NCBI RefSeq assembly: GCF_049680855.1
Contig: NZ_JBMPGS010000004.1
Coordinates: 231,500 to 295,499 of the forward strand
DNA length: 64,000 bases
DNA from: Salinimicrobium sp049680855
Lineage (GTDB): Bacteria; Bacteroidota; Bacteroidia; Flavobacteriales; Flavobacteriaceae
Direction: 5' to 3'
Below, one piece after another: positions 20,801 to 30,500 of the stretch (position 1 is the stretch's first letter; the number at the start of each line of letters is the position of its first letter). Made by a program: the position numbers and the translations under genes. The notes below the pieces were generated by a model that searched no databases, was not told the origin of the DNA, and worked only from the letters and a program-made list of their open reading frames with translations.

Positions 20801-23800
20801 CATCACCTCAGAAAACATTACGATTTTAGAACCTACTCCTCTCGAAATTACTTCTGCCGGGTTTACAGAACCTACGTGCTTTGGGGGTCAAGATGGTACC
20901 GCAACTATTGAGGTACAAGGAGGATTTATTGATAAAAATGAACCCGTATATAATTTTCAACTATTGAATAGTGAAGGTTTGGAAGTTGCTTCCGGAGAAA
21001 ATTTATCCTCAAATTCATTTACAGCTTCAGAATTGAGTGCAGGGAATTATACTTTCCTGGTAAGTGCCGGAGAAAATTGTGCCAGTCTCACCCGTAACCT
21101 GACTATTACTCAACCTGATGAATTAATTGCAAATGCAGGAAATGTTACTTCCCCTACGGAATGCGGCATCAAATCAATAAATTTAAGTGCAACTCCTGTA
21201 GATCCTGCAATCGCAACCGGCCAATGGTCTTATACATCACCAAATGGCGGCGCTGGAAACTTTTTAGATCCTTCTTCCGCAACCACTACTTTTTACGGTG
21301 AGGCCAATAAAGAATATGAAGTAAGCTGGACATTAACTCCTGTCACCGATTGTGCTCCTATTAAAGACTCCAGGATTTTTACGTTCCCTACAGAATGCAG
21401 CAAATTAAATTTTGATGGTGTAGATGATCATATAACCATAGAAAATAGTTACGATATGGGAGCTTCGTCTTTCACTCTGGAAGCCTGGGTGAAACCTGAG
21501 GGTACCTTAAATGGCATGCGCACCATACTTTCGAAACGTGATCCAAATGAAACGAATCTGGGCTATGATTTAATCCTTAATAATGGTTCGCCGGCCTTTA
21601 GAGTTAAAAACAGAACTGTGGTTACTAATTTCAAACTAAGAACAGACAGGTGGTACCATTTAGCCGGTGTATTTTCTGCTGGAAATGAAATGAAAATCTA
21701 TGTAGATGGGATCTTAATCCAGACAAATGGTAATGTTCCCGGAGGAAGTGGAAAGATGACCACGCCATTTTTAATTGGCGCTGCATTTGATCCTTCTTCG
21801 GCAACGAACAGTAAAGAGCATTTCCAGGGTTGGATTGAAGAAGTAAGGATCTGGACCGAAGCTTTAGCTGGCAAGCAGATTCAGTTTTTAATGAATCAAA
21901 GAGTAATACCAGGTAGTTCTCCACTCAGGGGGGATGTTCTACCCATAGATGTACCTTTTGAAGCTGTCGGAAATGACAATACTGCTCTAAAGTGGGACGA
22001 TTTAGCGGGATATTACAGGCTAATTGCCCAGCAATATGACCCTAATGATGAAGATGGCAAGTATGGAGTACAAAATGGTACAACACCAGATTTATCAGCC
22101 AATAAAGTACCCGGAAACCTGCGGAATATTGAAGAGAACCAGGAAAATAGTGCACCACTTCCATATGAAACTGTAAAAAATGGTAATTGGTGGGATCTAA
22201 GTACCACCACAAGCCCTTGGAAACATAGCGAAGGACGGTGGGATTCCCCTTTTGCCACAGGCATAAATGGAGATAAAATAAGCTGGAACATTGTACGATT
22301 ATCAAATAATATCTCTTCCGAAATGCAAGATATCGAACTTCTGGGATTACTGTTAAAAGAAGGCAGTAGCCTGGACATGATAGGTTCAGAAACAGGAAAG
22401 GCCGGAAATGGGCTTACCATAAGCCGTTACTTAAAACTGGATGGCAGCATAGATCTTAATGGGGAATCTCAGCTCATCCAAACCGAAGGCAGTGTTGCGG
22501 AAGGTGAAGGTTACATAACACGTGACCAGCAAGGTACGGTCAGCAGCTATAACTACAACTACTGGAGTTCACCGGTAGTAAAAAGTTCTGGTAAGACTTC
22601 ATATAAGGTCGGTGAAGTACTGAAAGAAGGTTTTAAACTGGAGAATGTATCGGCACCCGGTAATAAAAATGGAAAAACTGTGCCTGTCAAGTTTGGAGAT
22701 GGTCCTTTCTATGTAGAACATAATTCTGATCCCAATCATATTCTTATTAGCAATTACTGGATCAATGGATTTTTCCCTGATGACCGGGAGGAAAATGCCA
22801 ACAAGTACAGTGCCTGGAAACAATTGGGAAGTAACCCATCAGATCCTGCAAAATTTCTAAAACCAGGCGAAGGCTTTACCATGAAAGGTTCTGAAAATGT
22901 TGATGTTGTAAAGGCAGAAAATAGTGGTTTCTATCAAAGCTATACGTTTAAAGGTTTTCCAAATAATGGAGATATCCTCCTTAGAACTTCCTATCCTAAT
23001 CAAAATTATTTGGTTGGAAACCCCTACCCTTCTGCAATTGATGCCAATAAATTTATAGATGAGAACGAACCATACATAAATGGCGCCGTATATTATTGGC
23101 ATCATTTCGCCGGAAAGTCTCACTACCTGCAAGATTACATTGGTGGCTATGCAGTTTATAACAAATCTCTTAGCTTACCCGCCAAATCTGTAGACGCCCG
23201 AATAAACAATTCAAATCCTAACCGAAGTGGTAAAAAAGTGCCCGGTAGGTACGTACCTGTTGCACAGGGGTTCTTCGTAAACACCTCAAAAGGAGGAAGT
23301 AATGCAACAAATTCAAACCCTCAAAGCGGACAAATAAAGTTTACAAATGAGATGCGCCTGTTCGTTACTGAAAAATCGAACAGAGACTCTCAATTCCTTA
23401 TAGCTATACCCGAAACGAAGCCAGGCAAACAGGTAACTTATACCGAAGATAATCGCTATAAAATTAGGCTTAACCTAAATTCTCCCCAGGGCTACTGGCG
23501 CCAAATAGGTGTTGTTGCAGATGCCACAACTTCTGAAGGTTTTGATTACGGTTATGATGCTCCAATATTAGATAAGGACAAAGAAGATATGTTCTGGATG
23601 ATCGATGGGGAAGAATATGTCATTCAGGCGGTTCCAGACTTCAACCCTGAACGGGTACTACCTCTGGGAATCGAAATTGCCGCAGAAAAGGAATTCAGAA
23701 TTGAAATTGATTCCCTGGAAAACGTGCCAGATGACCTCAATATTTACATTCGTAACAAGGTGGACAGTACTTACCACGATCTTCGAAAAGGTGCTTTTAC

Positions 23801-24275
23801 TGACAGCATTCCGCCAGGAAATTACCTGGAGCGATATGCTCTTGTATTTCAGGAGCCCATTTCTGAAGATGTAGATGAAGGAGAAGATCCCGGTGATGAA
23901 GATCCCGGTGGAGAAGAAGATAATGATGGCGGAGGTGAAGATGATACTGGCGACGATGATGGTGATGATGGAAATGACGGTGGAGATGATGACGAAAACG
24001 ATACACCAATAAATGGTGAAGAAGGAGATTCATACGAAAATTTCCACGTTTATTATTCAAATGAAGATAAAGAGATAACAATTGAAAACCCTGATCTTAC
24101 TTCCATAAAATGGGGCCGGTTGAGCAGTCTATCAGGTCAGGAGATTCAGGTATACACAAATCTTCCAAAAGAGAAAGTAATCAAACTTCCTGTTAAACAA
24201 AATCCCGTGGGTGTATATGTTTTGAAACTACAGCTGGAAAATAAAGTGATCACATTAAAATTTGTGAAGTATTAA
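14820..24275 (+). CDS. Giant secreted surface protein: HYR, PKD-like, jelly-roll, SprB and LamG domains, T9SS-like C-terminus
   Basis: 3151 residues. Signal peptide 1-22 (ends SALA). Residues 65-519 are five 91-residue HYR-type repeats, followed by a divergent sixth (about 520-595). Then come at least four PKD-like modules of about 90 residues, and a MAM/cleaved-adhesin-like jelly roll (about 1257-1420, FEENLNGSATNW...WWAIDNIKL). A carbohydrate-binding-like jelly roll follows (about 1549-1723, LIINGDFEQG...FGIDDISF), then Ig-like and SprB-type repeats. A LamG/concanavalin-like domain (about 2192-2361) leads into a long block shared with the next gene (YNYNYWSSPV, WHHFAGKSHYL). An Asp/Glu/Gly-rich linker (about 3017-3067) precedes a T9SS type A-like domain. 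Probable cell-surface adhesin; no catalytic site seen. An AGGAA lies 6 bp before the ATG. Confidence 0.82.
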   Translation: MRKKTTSLLFIGFLMMLTSALASYWEEPAEKPVIFPSPKQEQLSWNESPFGIFALGVADCDNDTEDPKITLGNDISESTDTGQCTASINIPDASFSDNCSGETLKWVMSGATTGNGNGQVGNKVFNIGTTTINYTVTDAANNTTTGSLYVVVEDNEDPKITLGNDISKSTDTGKCTASINVPDASFSDNCSGETLKWAMSGATTGNGNGQVGNKVFNIGTTTINYTVTDAANNTTTGSLYVVVEDNEDPKITLGNDISESTDTGKCTASINIPDASFSDNCSGENLKWVMSGATTENGNGQVGTKTFNIGTTTINYTVTDAANNTTTGSLDVVIEDNEDPKITLGNDISETTDTGQCTASINVPDASFSDNCSGETLKWAMSGATTGNGNGQVGNKVFNIGTTTINYTVTDAANNTTTGSLYVVVEDNEDPKITLGNDISESTDTGQCTASINIPDASFSDNCSGETLKWVMSGATTGNGNGQVGTKTFNIGTTTITYTVTDAANNTTTGSLDVVVEDNEAPVPPVLSPITDWSCGKTIPTPVAQDNCSGEIEGVTEKVVFDSPGEYIITWTFTDISNRKNTSTAEQVIIVPEPTVDVPAIDGTAFCNTESIPAITFTGNGLENKHYEWSYKDANNNSIDIGIPSSGTGNIAAFTAKNITNEPITAEFTVIPFGNDCEGSPQRFSITINPTPTITKPADIVVCDGEIVPEIKFPGVSVSGSRRDWTNDNTVIGLAESGRGKIVSFTASNDTNQSIFATITVTPTANNCTGISETFQIEVKPKPTVTAPEDQVYCNGVNTKAITLDGSPTGVKYNITGGASIGLSNKTGVTEIPSFTPVNNTSNPVSTSITITPTANGCMGEPVNFSVVVNPTPNVSISPSSQQLCSGETTNLSLSGGIDGSTFNWTVSEISPAGSVSGAANGNGNKIEQTLTNSTSSPATVKYKVTPLANECSGTPITVAVTVHPTPELNFTIPSCSPSVDLTAPEIKDGSTTGLTYSYWNDAAATSSINNPAAVGLGTYYIKGTSAAGCSLIKEVVVDQIQPQLINIEEAPAEICSGEVFNFLPESNLEDTSISWSRAAVGENSATTSSERSNVNPNESLVNTSGAALTATYIFSLENNGCTSTFPVEVEILPAPQLIEEPIDDICNGSSINYNPKSSLSNSTVTWRRNAFEGNPASSGSGAIDEVLYNDSGIEIGVTYFITITSAKGCAVEESISFSLLSGPKVTATVSDNEICAGEYIDLFSTFEGEQQSVEPILFEENLNGSATNWTTYNNSHRGNSNAPRWRLRPNNYTPNYNYNIRSNDGSQFFLSNSDAQGENTYTETIFQYNKSINTTGYTSLDLTFWQDYIHYSSIGVVEVSTNNQDWERVYSTPNNNSKGMVSFNLDGWTGKENLYIRFKYMANWGYWWAIDNIKLTGEGSTIPDVTWTSSTNPEWTSNDPNPTNISVSRTTIFTATYTDPDVECPGVGAVEVKVKDPLQPEIIANYCSLDQTNQVLLSVDASYDSYRWVASGRTISTETSLEVSLAQTYTLYVTKNGCEASASITPNENLIINGDFEQGNTSDFNTAYRYVNNDPNSRGEMYPEGTYAVGENAYDYHNNFSGLGHGGRGNFMIVNGDRSIGNVVWQSNTLEIIPDTDYYFSAWTSNVNPASPARLRIQVSINGTVVKESTLGDLTNEPVGKWINFYNPELWNSGNNTEAVLRIINENPDPGGNDFGIDDISFAAFRSFDFEFTPENNGPICEEQTIHLSANLDGGRLPITYEWTGPEGFNRSKTITKESERVEADTIQITGATAEMSGEYRLKITDFYGCNLETKSTNVEILQKAEVFAGDDLEVCSSNAAITLVDAFINHPSLATGFWTTLDGNNSRFENPNEINTIYNPNETEVNAGEIQLVLHATQDAGAICEKVSDTITVRFNVSPQVEVTPVNISCFEADNGEIMAEIKEGTGTASFTYIWNRVENGTNNPIGKSGKNATGLAKGLYNVTVTDAKGCSITSENITILEPTPLEITSAGFTEPTCFGGQDGTATIEVQGGFIDKNEPVYNFQLLNSEGLEVASGENLSSNSFTASELSAGNYTFLVSAGENCASLTRNLTITQPDELIANAGNVTSPTECGIKSINLSATPVDPAIATGQWSYTSPNGGAGNFLDPSSATTTFYGEANKEYEVSWTLTPVTDCAPIKDSRIFTFPTECSKLNFDGVDDHITIENSYDMGASSFTLEAWVKPEGTLNGMRTILSKRDPNETNLGYDLILNNGSPAFRVKNRTVVTNFKLRTDRWYHLAGVFSAGNEMKIYVDGILIQTNGNVPGGSGKMTTPFLIGAAFDPSSATNSKEHFQGWIEEVRIWTEALAGKQIQFLMNQRVIPGSSPLRGDVLPIDVPFEAVGNDNTALKWDDLAGYYRLIAQQYDPNDEDGKYGVQNGTTPDLSANKVPGNLRNIEENQENSAPLPYETVKNGNWWDLSTTTSPWKHSEGRWDSPFATGINGDKISWNIVRLSNNISSEMQDIELLGLLLKEGSSLDMIGSETGKAGNGLTISRYLKLDGSIDLNGESQLIQTEGSVAEGEGYITRDQQGTVSSYNYNYWSSPVVKSSGKTSYKVGEVLKEGFKLENVSAPGNKNGKTVPVKFGDGPFYVEHNSDPNHILISNYWINGFFPDDREENANKYSAWKQLGSNPSDPAKFLKPGEGFTMKGSENVDVVKAENSGFYQSYTFKGFPNNGDILLRTSYPNQNYLVGNPYPSAIDANKFIDENEPYINGAVYYWHHFAGKSHYLQDYIGGYAVYNKSLSLPAKSVDARINNSNPNRSGKKVPGRYVPVAQGFFVNTSKGGSNATNSNPQSGQIKFTNEMRLFVTEKSNRDSQFLIAIPETKPGKQVTYTEDNRYKIRLNLNSPQGYWRQIGVVADATTSEGFDYGYDAPILDKDKEDMFWMIDGEEYVIQAVPDFNPERVLPLGIEIAAEKEFRIEIDSLENVPDDLNIYIRNKVDSTYHDLRKGAFTDSIPPGNYLERYALVFQEPISEDVDEGEDPGDEDPGGEEDNDGGGEDDTGDDDGDDGNDGGDDDENDTPINGEEGDSYENFHVYYSNEDKEITIENPDLTSIKWGRLSSLSGQEIQVYTNLPKEKVIKLPVKQNPVGVYVLKLQLENKVITLKFVKY
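15012..16376 (+). repeat. Five in-frame tandem 273-bp repeats (HYR-type, 91 residues each)
   Basis: Unit boundaries at 15012, 15285, 15558, 15831 and 16104, each opening with GAAGATCCAAAAAT and each exactly 273 bp. The units are nearly identical at the DNA level, including silent positions, which points to recent duplication or ongoing gene conversion. Each unit encodes EDPKITLGNDIS...CTASI...DNCSGE...GTTTI.YTVTDAANN. The next unit (from 16377) is clearly diverged. Confidence 0.97.
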
Positions 24276-24365
24276 TAATAACGATTTATCGAGGGTTTCT
24301 TAAAAAGTATCAGTAGCTAAAGTTTTAAAAATGGCATTTTCAAGGTTCTTTTAATTTACTACAGG

Positions 24366-24400
24366 GAATGAGATAAAAATTTCACCCAAACTTTTGAAAA
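24366..24400 (+). promoter_or_regulatory. Second copy of the AATGAGATAA-N14-CTTTTGAA arrangement
   Basis: AATGAGATAA at 24367-24376, then 14 bp, then CTTTTGAAAA at 24391-24400. The spacing equals that upstream of the preceding giant gene (14765-14796). It lies in the 284-bp spacer between the two giants, about 160 bp before the start of the second, so it may be a relict or an upstream promoter. A further AATGAGATAA (24512-24521) followed by CTATTTTG (24529-24536) is closer to that start codon. Confidence 0.3.
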
Positions 24401-24559
24401 ATAGGAAGATAGGCAGATTATATAAGGAATTTCATTTCAATTCTTCCATTTAACTTACGAAATAGATTAAATTTGACATTTCATCGATCTATATAGGCAT
24501 TTTATCGGTAAAATGAGATAATTTTTCCCTATTTTGCAATATTTCTTACGCAGGAACAT

Positions 24560-27500
24560 ATGGGTAAAAAAACTACGCGCTTCAAACTTTGTCTTTTCAG
24601 TTTGCTTTCAGGATGCCTTATGTTCCTAATGGCATTTCAGAGTAGTGAAATTACTATTTCTTTAGATAATCTTACAAACGTCCTTTGCCCAAATGGAAAA
24701 ACAGGCAGCATTTCGGTAAGTGTTTCTGGAGGTACTGGTTCTTTAAGTTACTCCTGGACAGGTCCAGAGAACTTCGCCAGTTCTTCCCAGGATTTAAGCA
24801 ATCTCGCGCCAGGCACTTACAGGCTTAAGGTCACCGACCAAACCACTCCTACCCCGCTCTCGAGGACTGCGGAATTTACTGTTATACAAGAGGATCTTGA
24901 AGCACCGGTTCTAAATGCTCCCGCACAAAAAACTTTTTCTGCAGATGCAGGAAAATGCACCAACTCCACTGTTTCTCTTGGAAGCCCCCAAATGAGCGAT
25001 AATTGTAGTGTTACGAGTATACAGAATGATGCTCCCATGGTTTTTCCTGTCGGAGAAACTATCGTCACCTGGACTGCAAAGGATGCATTCGGAAACTCTA
25101 CCACAGACACTCAGCTTATTATCATAACAGATGATGAAAAGCCAACCATCACTGCTCCCGCCGATATTTCTGTTTCCGCAGATGCAGGAAATTGCAGTGC
25201 AACCAATGTCAGTTTAGGATCAGAAACAGCAAATGACAATTGCGGAGTGCAGACGGTATCACACGATGCTCCTACTTCTTTCCCCCTGGGGAACACCATT
25301 GTGACCTGGACTGTGACCGATGATGCTGGAAACACACAAAATGACACGCAGCTCGTCACCATAACTGACGATGAAAAGCCAACCATCACTGCTCCCGTTG
25401 ATATTTCTGTTTCAGCAGATGCAGGAAGTTGCAGTGCAACAAATGTCAGTTTAGGTTCAGAAACAGCAAATGACAATTGCGAAGTGCAGACGGTTTCCCA
25501 TGATGCGCCTGCTTCCTTCCCCCTTGGAAACACCACCGTGACCTGGACAGTGATTGATGATGCAGGAAACACACAAACCGATACGCAGCTCGTTACCGTA
25601 ACTGATGATGAAAAGCCAACCATCACTGCTCCCGCCGATATTTCTGTTTCAGCAGATGCAGGAAGTTGCAGTGCAACCAATGTCAGTTTAGGTTCTGAAA
25701 CAGCAAATGACAATTGCGGAATTCAGACGGTATCACACGATGCTCCTACTTCTTTCCCTCTCGGAAACACCACCGTGACCTGGACTGTGACCGATGATGC
25801 AGGAAACACACAAAATGACACGCAGCTCGTCACCGTAACAGATGATGAAAAGCCAACAATTACCGCTCCTGCTGATATTGCCGTTTCAGCAGATGCAGGA
25901 AGTTGCAATGCAACAAATGTCAGTTTAGGTTCAGAAACAGCAAATGATAACTGCGGAGTGCAGACGGTATCGCATGATGCTCCTGCTTCTTTCCCTCTCG
26001 GAAACACCACCGTGACCTGGACAGTGACCGATGATGCAGGAAATACTCAAACCGATACGCAGCTCGTCACCGTAACAGATGATGAAAAGCCAACAATTGC
26101 GGCTCCCGCTGATATTTCTGTTTCAGCAGATGCAGGAAGTTGCAATGCAACAAATATCAGTTTAGGTTCAGAAACAGCAAATGACAACTGCGGAATTCAG
26201 ACGGTATCACACGATGCGCCTGCTTCTTTCCCCCTGGGGAACACCACCGTGACCTGGACTGTGACCGATGATGCTGGAAACATAAAAACCGATACGCAGC
26301 TCGTCACCGTAACAGATGATGAAAAGCCAACCATCACTGCTCCCGCCGATATTTCTGTTTCAGCAGATGCAGGAAGTTGCAGTGCAACCAATGTCAGTTT
26401 AGGTTCAGAAACAGCAAATGATAATTGCGGAGTGCAGACGGTATCCCACGATGCGCCTGCTTCTTTCCCCCTGGGGAACACCACCGTGACCTGGACTGTG
26501 ACCGATGATGCTGGAAACACAAAAACCGATACGCAGCTCGTCACCGTAACAGATGACGAAGCCCCTGTCATAACAGTTGGGGCAGATTTAAATGTTGAAA
26601 ATGAGCCGGGAACATGCAGCGCTTCAGTGAATGTTCCTGCCGCCACCACGACAGATAATTGCTCAGTGGGTTCTCCAACTGCCACGAGGAGTGATGGAAA
26701 AAATCTTTCTGCCAAATATCCGGTGGGCACTACAACCCTTACATGGAGTGTAGTAGATGACGCCGGGAATCCTGCAGCCCAGGTTAAGCAAAAAGTGATG
26801 GTCACCGATTCTGAACCTCCAAAAATACCTGTTTTAGAAGATATTTTATCTGGGTGTGAAGTAACAATTTCGGCACCAACTACTTCAGATAATTGTGCGG
26901 GCAGCATCACGGGAACCACAACAGATCCTCTAACTTATTCCACTCCCGGAACCTATACCGTGAACTGGAGTTTTGATGACAACAATGGAAATGTAGTAAA
27001 TGTACCGCAGGAGGTAACCATAGATCCTGTTAAAGGAGAAATCCTCTCTGTTGAAAATGTGCTTTGCAACGGCTTTTCTACCGGCAAAGTGACGGTTTCA
27101 GGTTCAGGTGGAAATGCTCCTTACACCTATACCTGGGCTAGGCTTGGTATGGGGGCAACCAAAGAAAACCTTTCCGCCGGTACATATTCCGTCGTAATTT
27201 CAGATTCACAGGGTTGTGAAAGCACACCTCTTGAAGTAGTAATTACTGAACCAGACTCCTTTCTGGAAATAACAGAAATCTCTTTCATTTCGGGTTGTTA
27301 TATGGAAAGCAATGCCACGGCTACCGTACAGGTAACAGGTGGGACAGGAAACTACACATACCTCTGGAGTGATGGCCAAACAGGACAGACGGCAGAGGGC
27401 CTTTCCTCCGGAAATTACAGTGTTACGGTTACAGATGAAAACGGATGTGAAGCAGCAAAAGAAGTAAATATCACGGCTCCTGAAGAACTTACAATACCTA

Positions 27501-30500
27501 TTATTTCTACTACTCAAACAAACTCTTTTGGTACCGCAACAGGCACAGCTACAGCTAATGTTAGGGGAGGAACAGCACCTTATACTTTCACCTGGTCTAA
27601 TGGTGCAACCGGCCAGATCATACGGAATCTCGCAGCCGGAAATTACAGTGTCACCGTTACCGATGCAAATGGCTGCTCATACTCCGAGGAATTTTCCATT
27701 GTAGATCCTTTGGAGTCTGCAATACTCCCTACTTCAATGTGTTTAGACGAAGAAGGAGGCATACGCACCTCAACTTTTGAAACTGAATTTGTGCGCGGTG
27801 GAACTGCTCCTTACACCTACTCCTGGACATTTGGAGAAGGTGCGTCCTTGCCCGATGGCACAAAGGGATCAGGAGTCCATGTAGTCGATTACACCTCAAC
27901 CGGGAACAAGGTGATCACCCTCACCGTCAAAGATAAAAATGGCTTAACTTATGAAGAGACATTTCAGCATTATGTAGGCGAATGTTTTGAAGCCTGCGGT
28001 GAAACTCAAAACCTGGATTTTGACCTTGAAACCTTTTACGTGGGAAAAGAGGATCAAACTCCCCTTTCCGGATCTGAATGTTCTACATATACGGGTAAAA
28101 AATATATTTACCTAAAGGTAGCCAAAAACTCTAATGCATATAACCCTAACGTTGAATTCATTTACACCATAACAGATTTGAATGACGGAGGAAGTGTTGT
28201 AGATGTACAGGAAATTACCGGTTGTATAGATGTTGGAGGCGATGGGAAGATCCCAGAAATTTTCAGGGTTGGAGAGATCCCCAATTGGTCTTGTGGTTAT
28301 TCAATAAGAATTGAAAATTTTTATATGTCATGGACAAACAATAGTAAAAAGAAGTGTGGAGATGTTCGAAGAATGATGTGTGTATCGACAAACGAAAATG
28401 ATGAAATTTATTTCCCACTTTATGCAAGTGCAACAAGTAATAATTTACTGTGTTATGGCGATACCAGCGGTGTCATTACCGTAACTGCAGCAGGAGGAAT
28501 TGGAGCAAGAGAATTTAGACTAAGCAAAGACGGGGCGGTTGTAAGAGACTGGCAAACTGAAAAGACCTTTAGGGAACTGGGTGCAGGCACCTATACCGCT
28601 ACTGTGCGTGATGAGGAGCTTGATACCTACACCACCCAGGAACTTATCATTTCTGAACCGCAAAACCCTTTAACTGTCACAAAACCCATGGTAAAAACTA
28701 GCGTTACCTGCTACGGTGGTAGTGATGGAACGGCCACAGTTGAAGTTTCTGGAGGAACTCCATTTTCAACTGGGGAACCTTACATTTTTGTATGGTCCAA
28801 TTCACAAACTACTGCAACCGCCACAGGTTTGGCGGCTGGAGAGCATTCAGTAACAATCCTTGATGCGAATGGTTGTGAAGTCACCGAATATGTTACCATA
28901 GAACAACCCGAGCAGACCCAGGCAAATGCCGGTACAGATCAAACTCTCACATGTGGCGTCACTACAACTAAAATTGGTAAGGATATTCCTGAAGACGAAA
29001 CCGGCCATTGGGAAGTAGTAAATGGACCTTCTGGATGGTCCCTGGAAGATGCTAATTCTGCACAAACCGTTTTTAAAGGAAATATTGGTACCTACACCTT
29101 AAGGTGGACTGAATCCTGCGGCTCAAGAGATGATGTAAAAATTACTATCAGTGACTGTAGTACCATAGATTTTGATGGAGAAAACGATTACATTGAATTT
29201 GGAGATAATTATAAGATGACTGGTGAGTTTTCACTGGAAGCCTGGATTAAATTAAAATCTGTCACCGGAATCAAAACCGTGCTTTCAAAACGTGATTTTT
29301 CGAACCTCAGCAACGGTGGATATGATCTGGTTGTGGACAATGGTCTTCCCAAATTTCGATGGAACGGTAATTCTGTAGATTCTCCTCATGCCATAGACAC
29401 TAGTAGATGGTATCATTTGGCAGTCACTTCCGGAAGTGACGGAACCATTCTTTACATCGACGGAATAGAAGTTGCAACGGGCTCTCAGGCCACTCCTGCC
29501 ACAGCTGCAAACGCATTCTTGCTTGGAGGACTCTTTGATAGTTCTGCTCCATTCACTTCGGCCAATCTCTTCCACGGGTGGATCGAGGAAGTAAGAATCT
29601 GGAGTACTGAATTAAATATAGAACAAATCAGGTTCATGATGAACCAGAAACTGGTCAGCAACAATGGTCTTGTCCGTGGAGCCATAATCCCTATAAATGT
29701 TCCCGGAAATTTATCCTGGAATAATCTTCAGGGCTACTACCACCTTGAAAAGGTTCAGAATGGATTTGCAATTGGAGAAACTACAACTTCCATAGATGGA
29801 AAACTAAGAAATATTACCACCATTCAGGAGCATTCGGCACCCTTACCCTATGACACTAAAAGTAATGGTAACTGGTGGGATACGAATCTATCTTCCACCC
29901 CCTGGATTTATGGGGAAGGCACCTGGGACGCGCCATATAGCGCAGGTGTAAACAATGATAAGATCAAATGGAACATTGTAAGAATTTCCACAGATGTCTA
30001 TACAGAGCAAAATGCAGAAGTGTTGGGATTACTGGTGGCAGATGATGAAACGCTACTTGTTGAAGGTTCTGTTTCTCAAACTTCCGGAAATGCGCTTTCG
30101 GTCTCTCATTATTTGGGACTTGATGGTACTATTGATTTAAACGGCGAATCTCAACTTGTACAATTCGAAAAAAGTATTGCTGAAGGAAATGGTCATGTCG
30201 AGCGCGACCAGCAGGGAACTGCCAGCAGCTATAACTACAACTATTGGAGTTCTCCTGTAATAAAAGAAGCAGGAAATACAACTTATAGAGTAGCAGATGT
30301 TCTTGCTGAAGGAAATAAAAATGGCAAAACTGTACCTGTTAAATTTGGGGATGGTCCGTTTTATGTAGAACACAATTCCGATCCTAATCATATTCTCATT
30401 AGCAATTACTGGATCAATGGTTTTTTCCCAGATGACCGTGAGGAAAACGCAAATAAATACAGTGCCTGGAAACAGTTAGGAAGCAATCCCACAGATCCTG

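Noticed and set aside
15012..26557. Tandem direct repeats that could be taken for a CRISPR array
   Set aside because: Units of 273 and 237 bp, without unique spacers, in frame within protein genes and encoding HYR domains. No cas genes nearby.
15000..26920. Long minus-strand open frames, some repeated, inside the two giant genes
   Set aside because: They mirror the tandem HYR repeats on the opposite strand; their repetition comes from the coding strand, and they have no start context or domain features.
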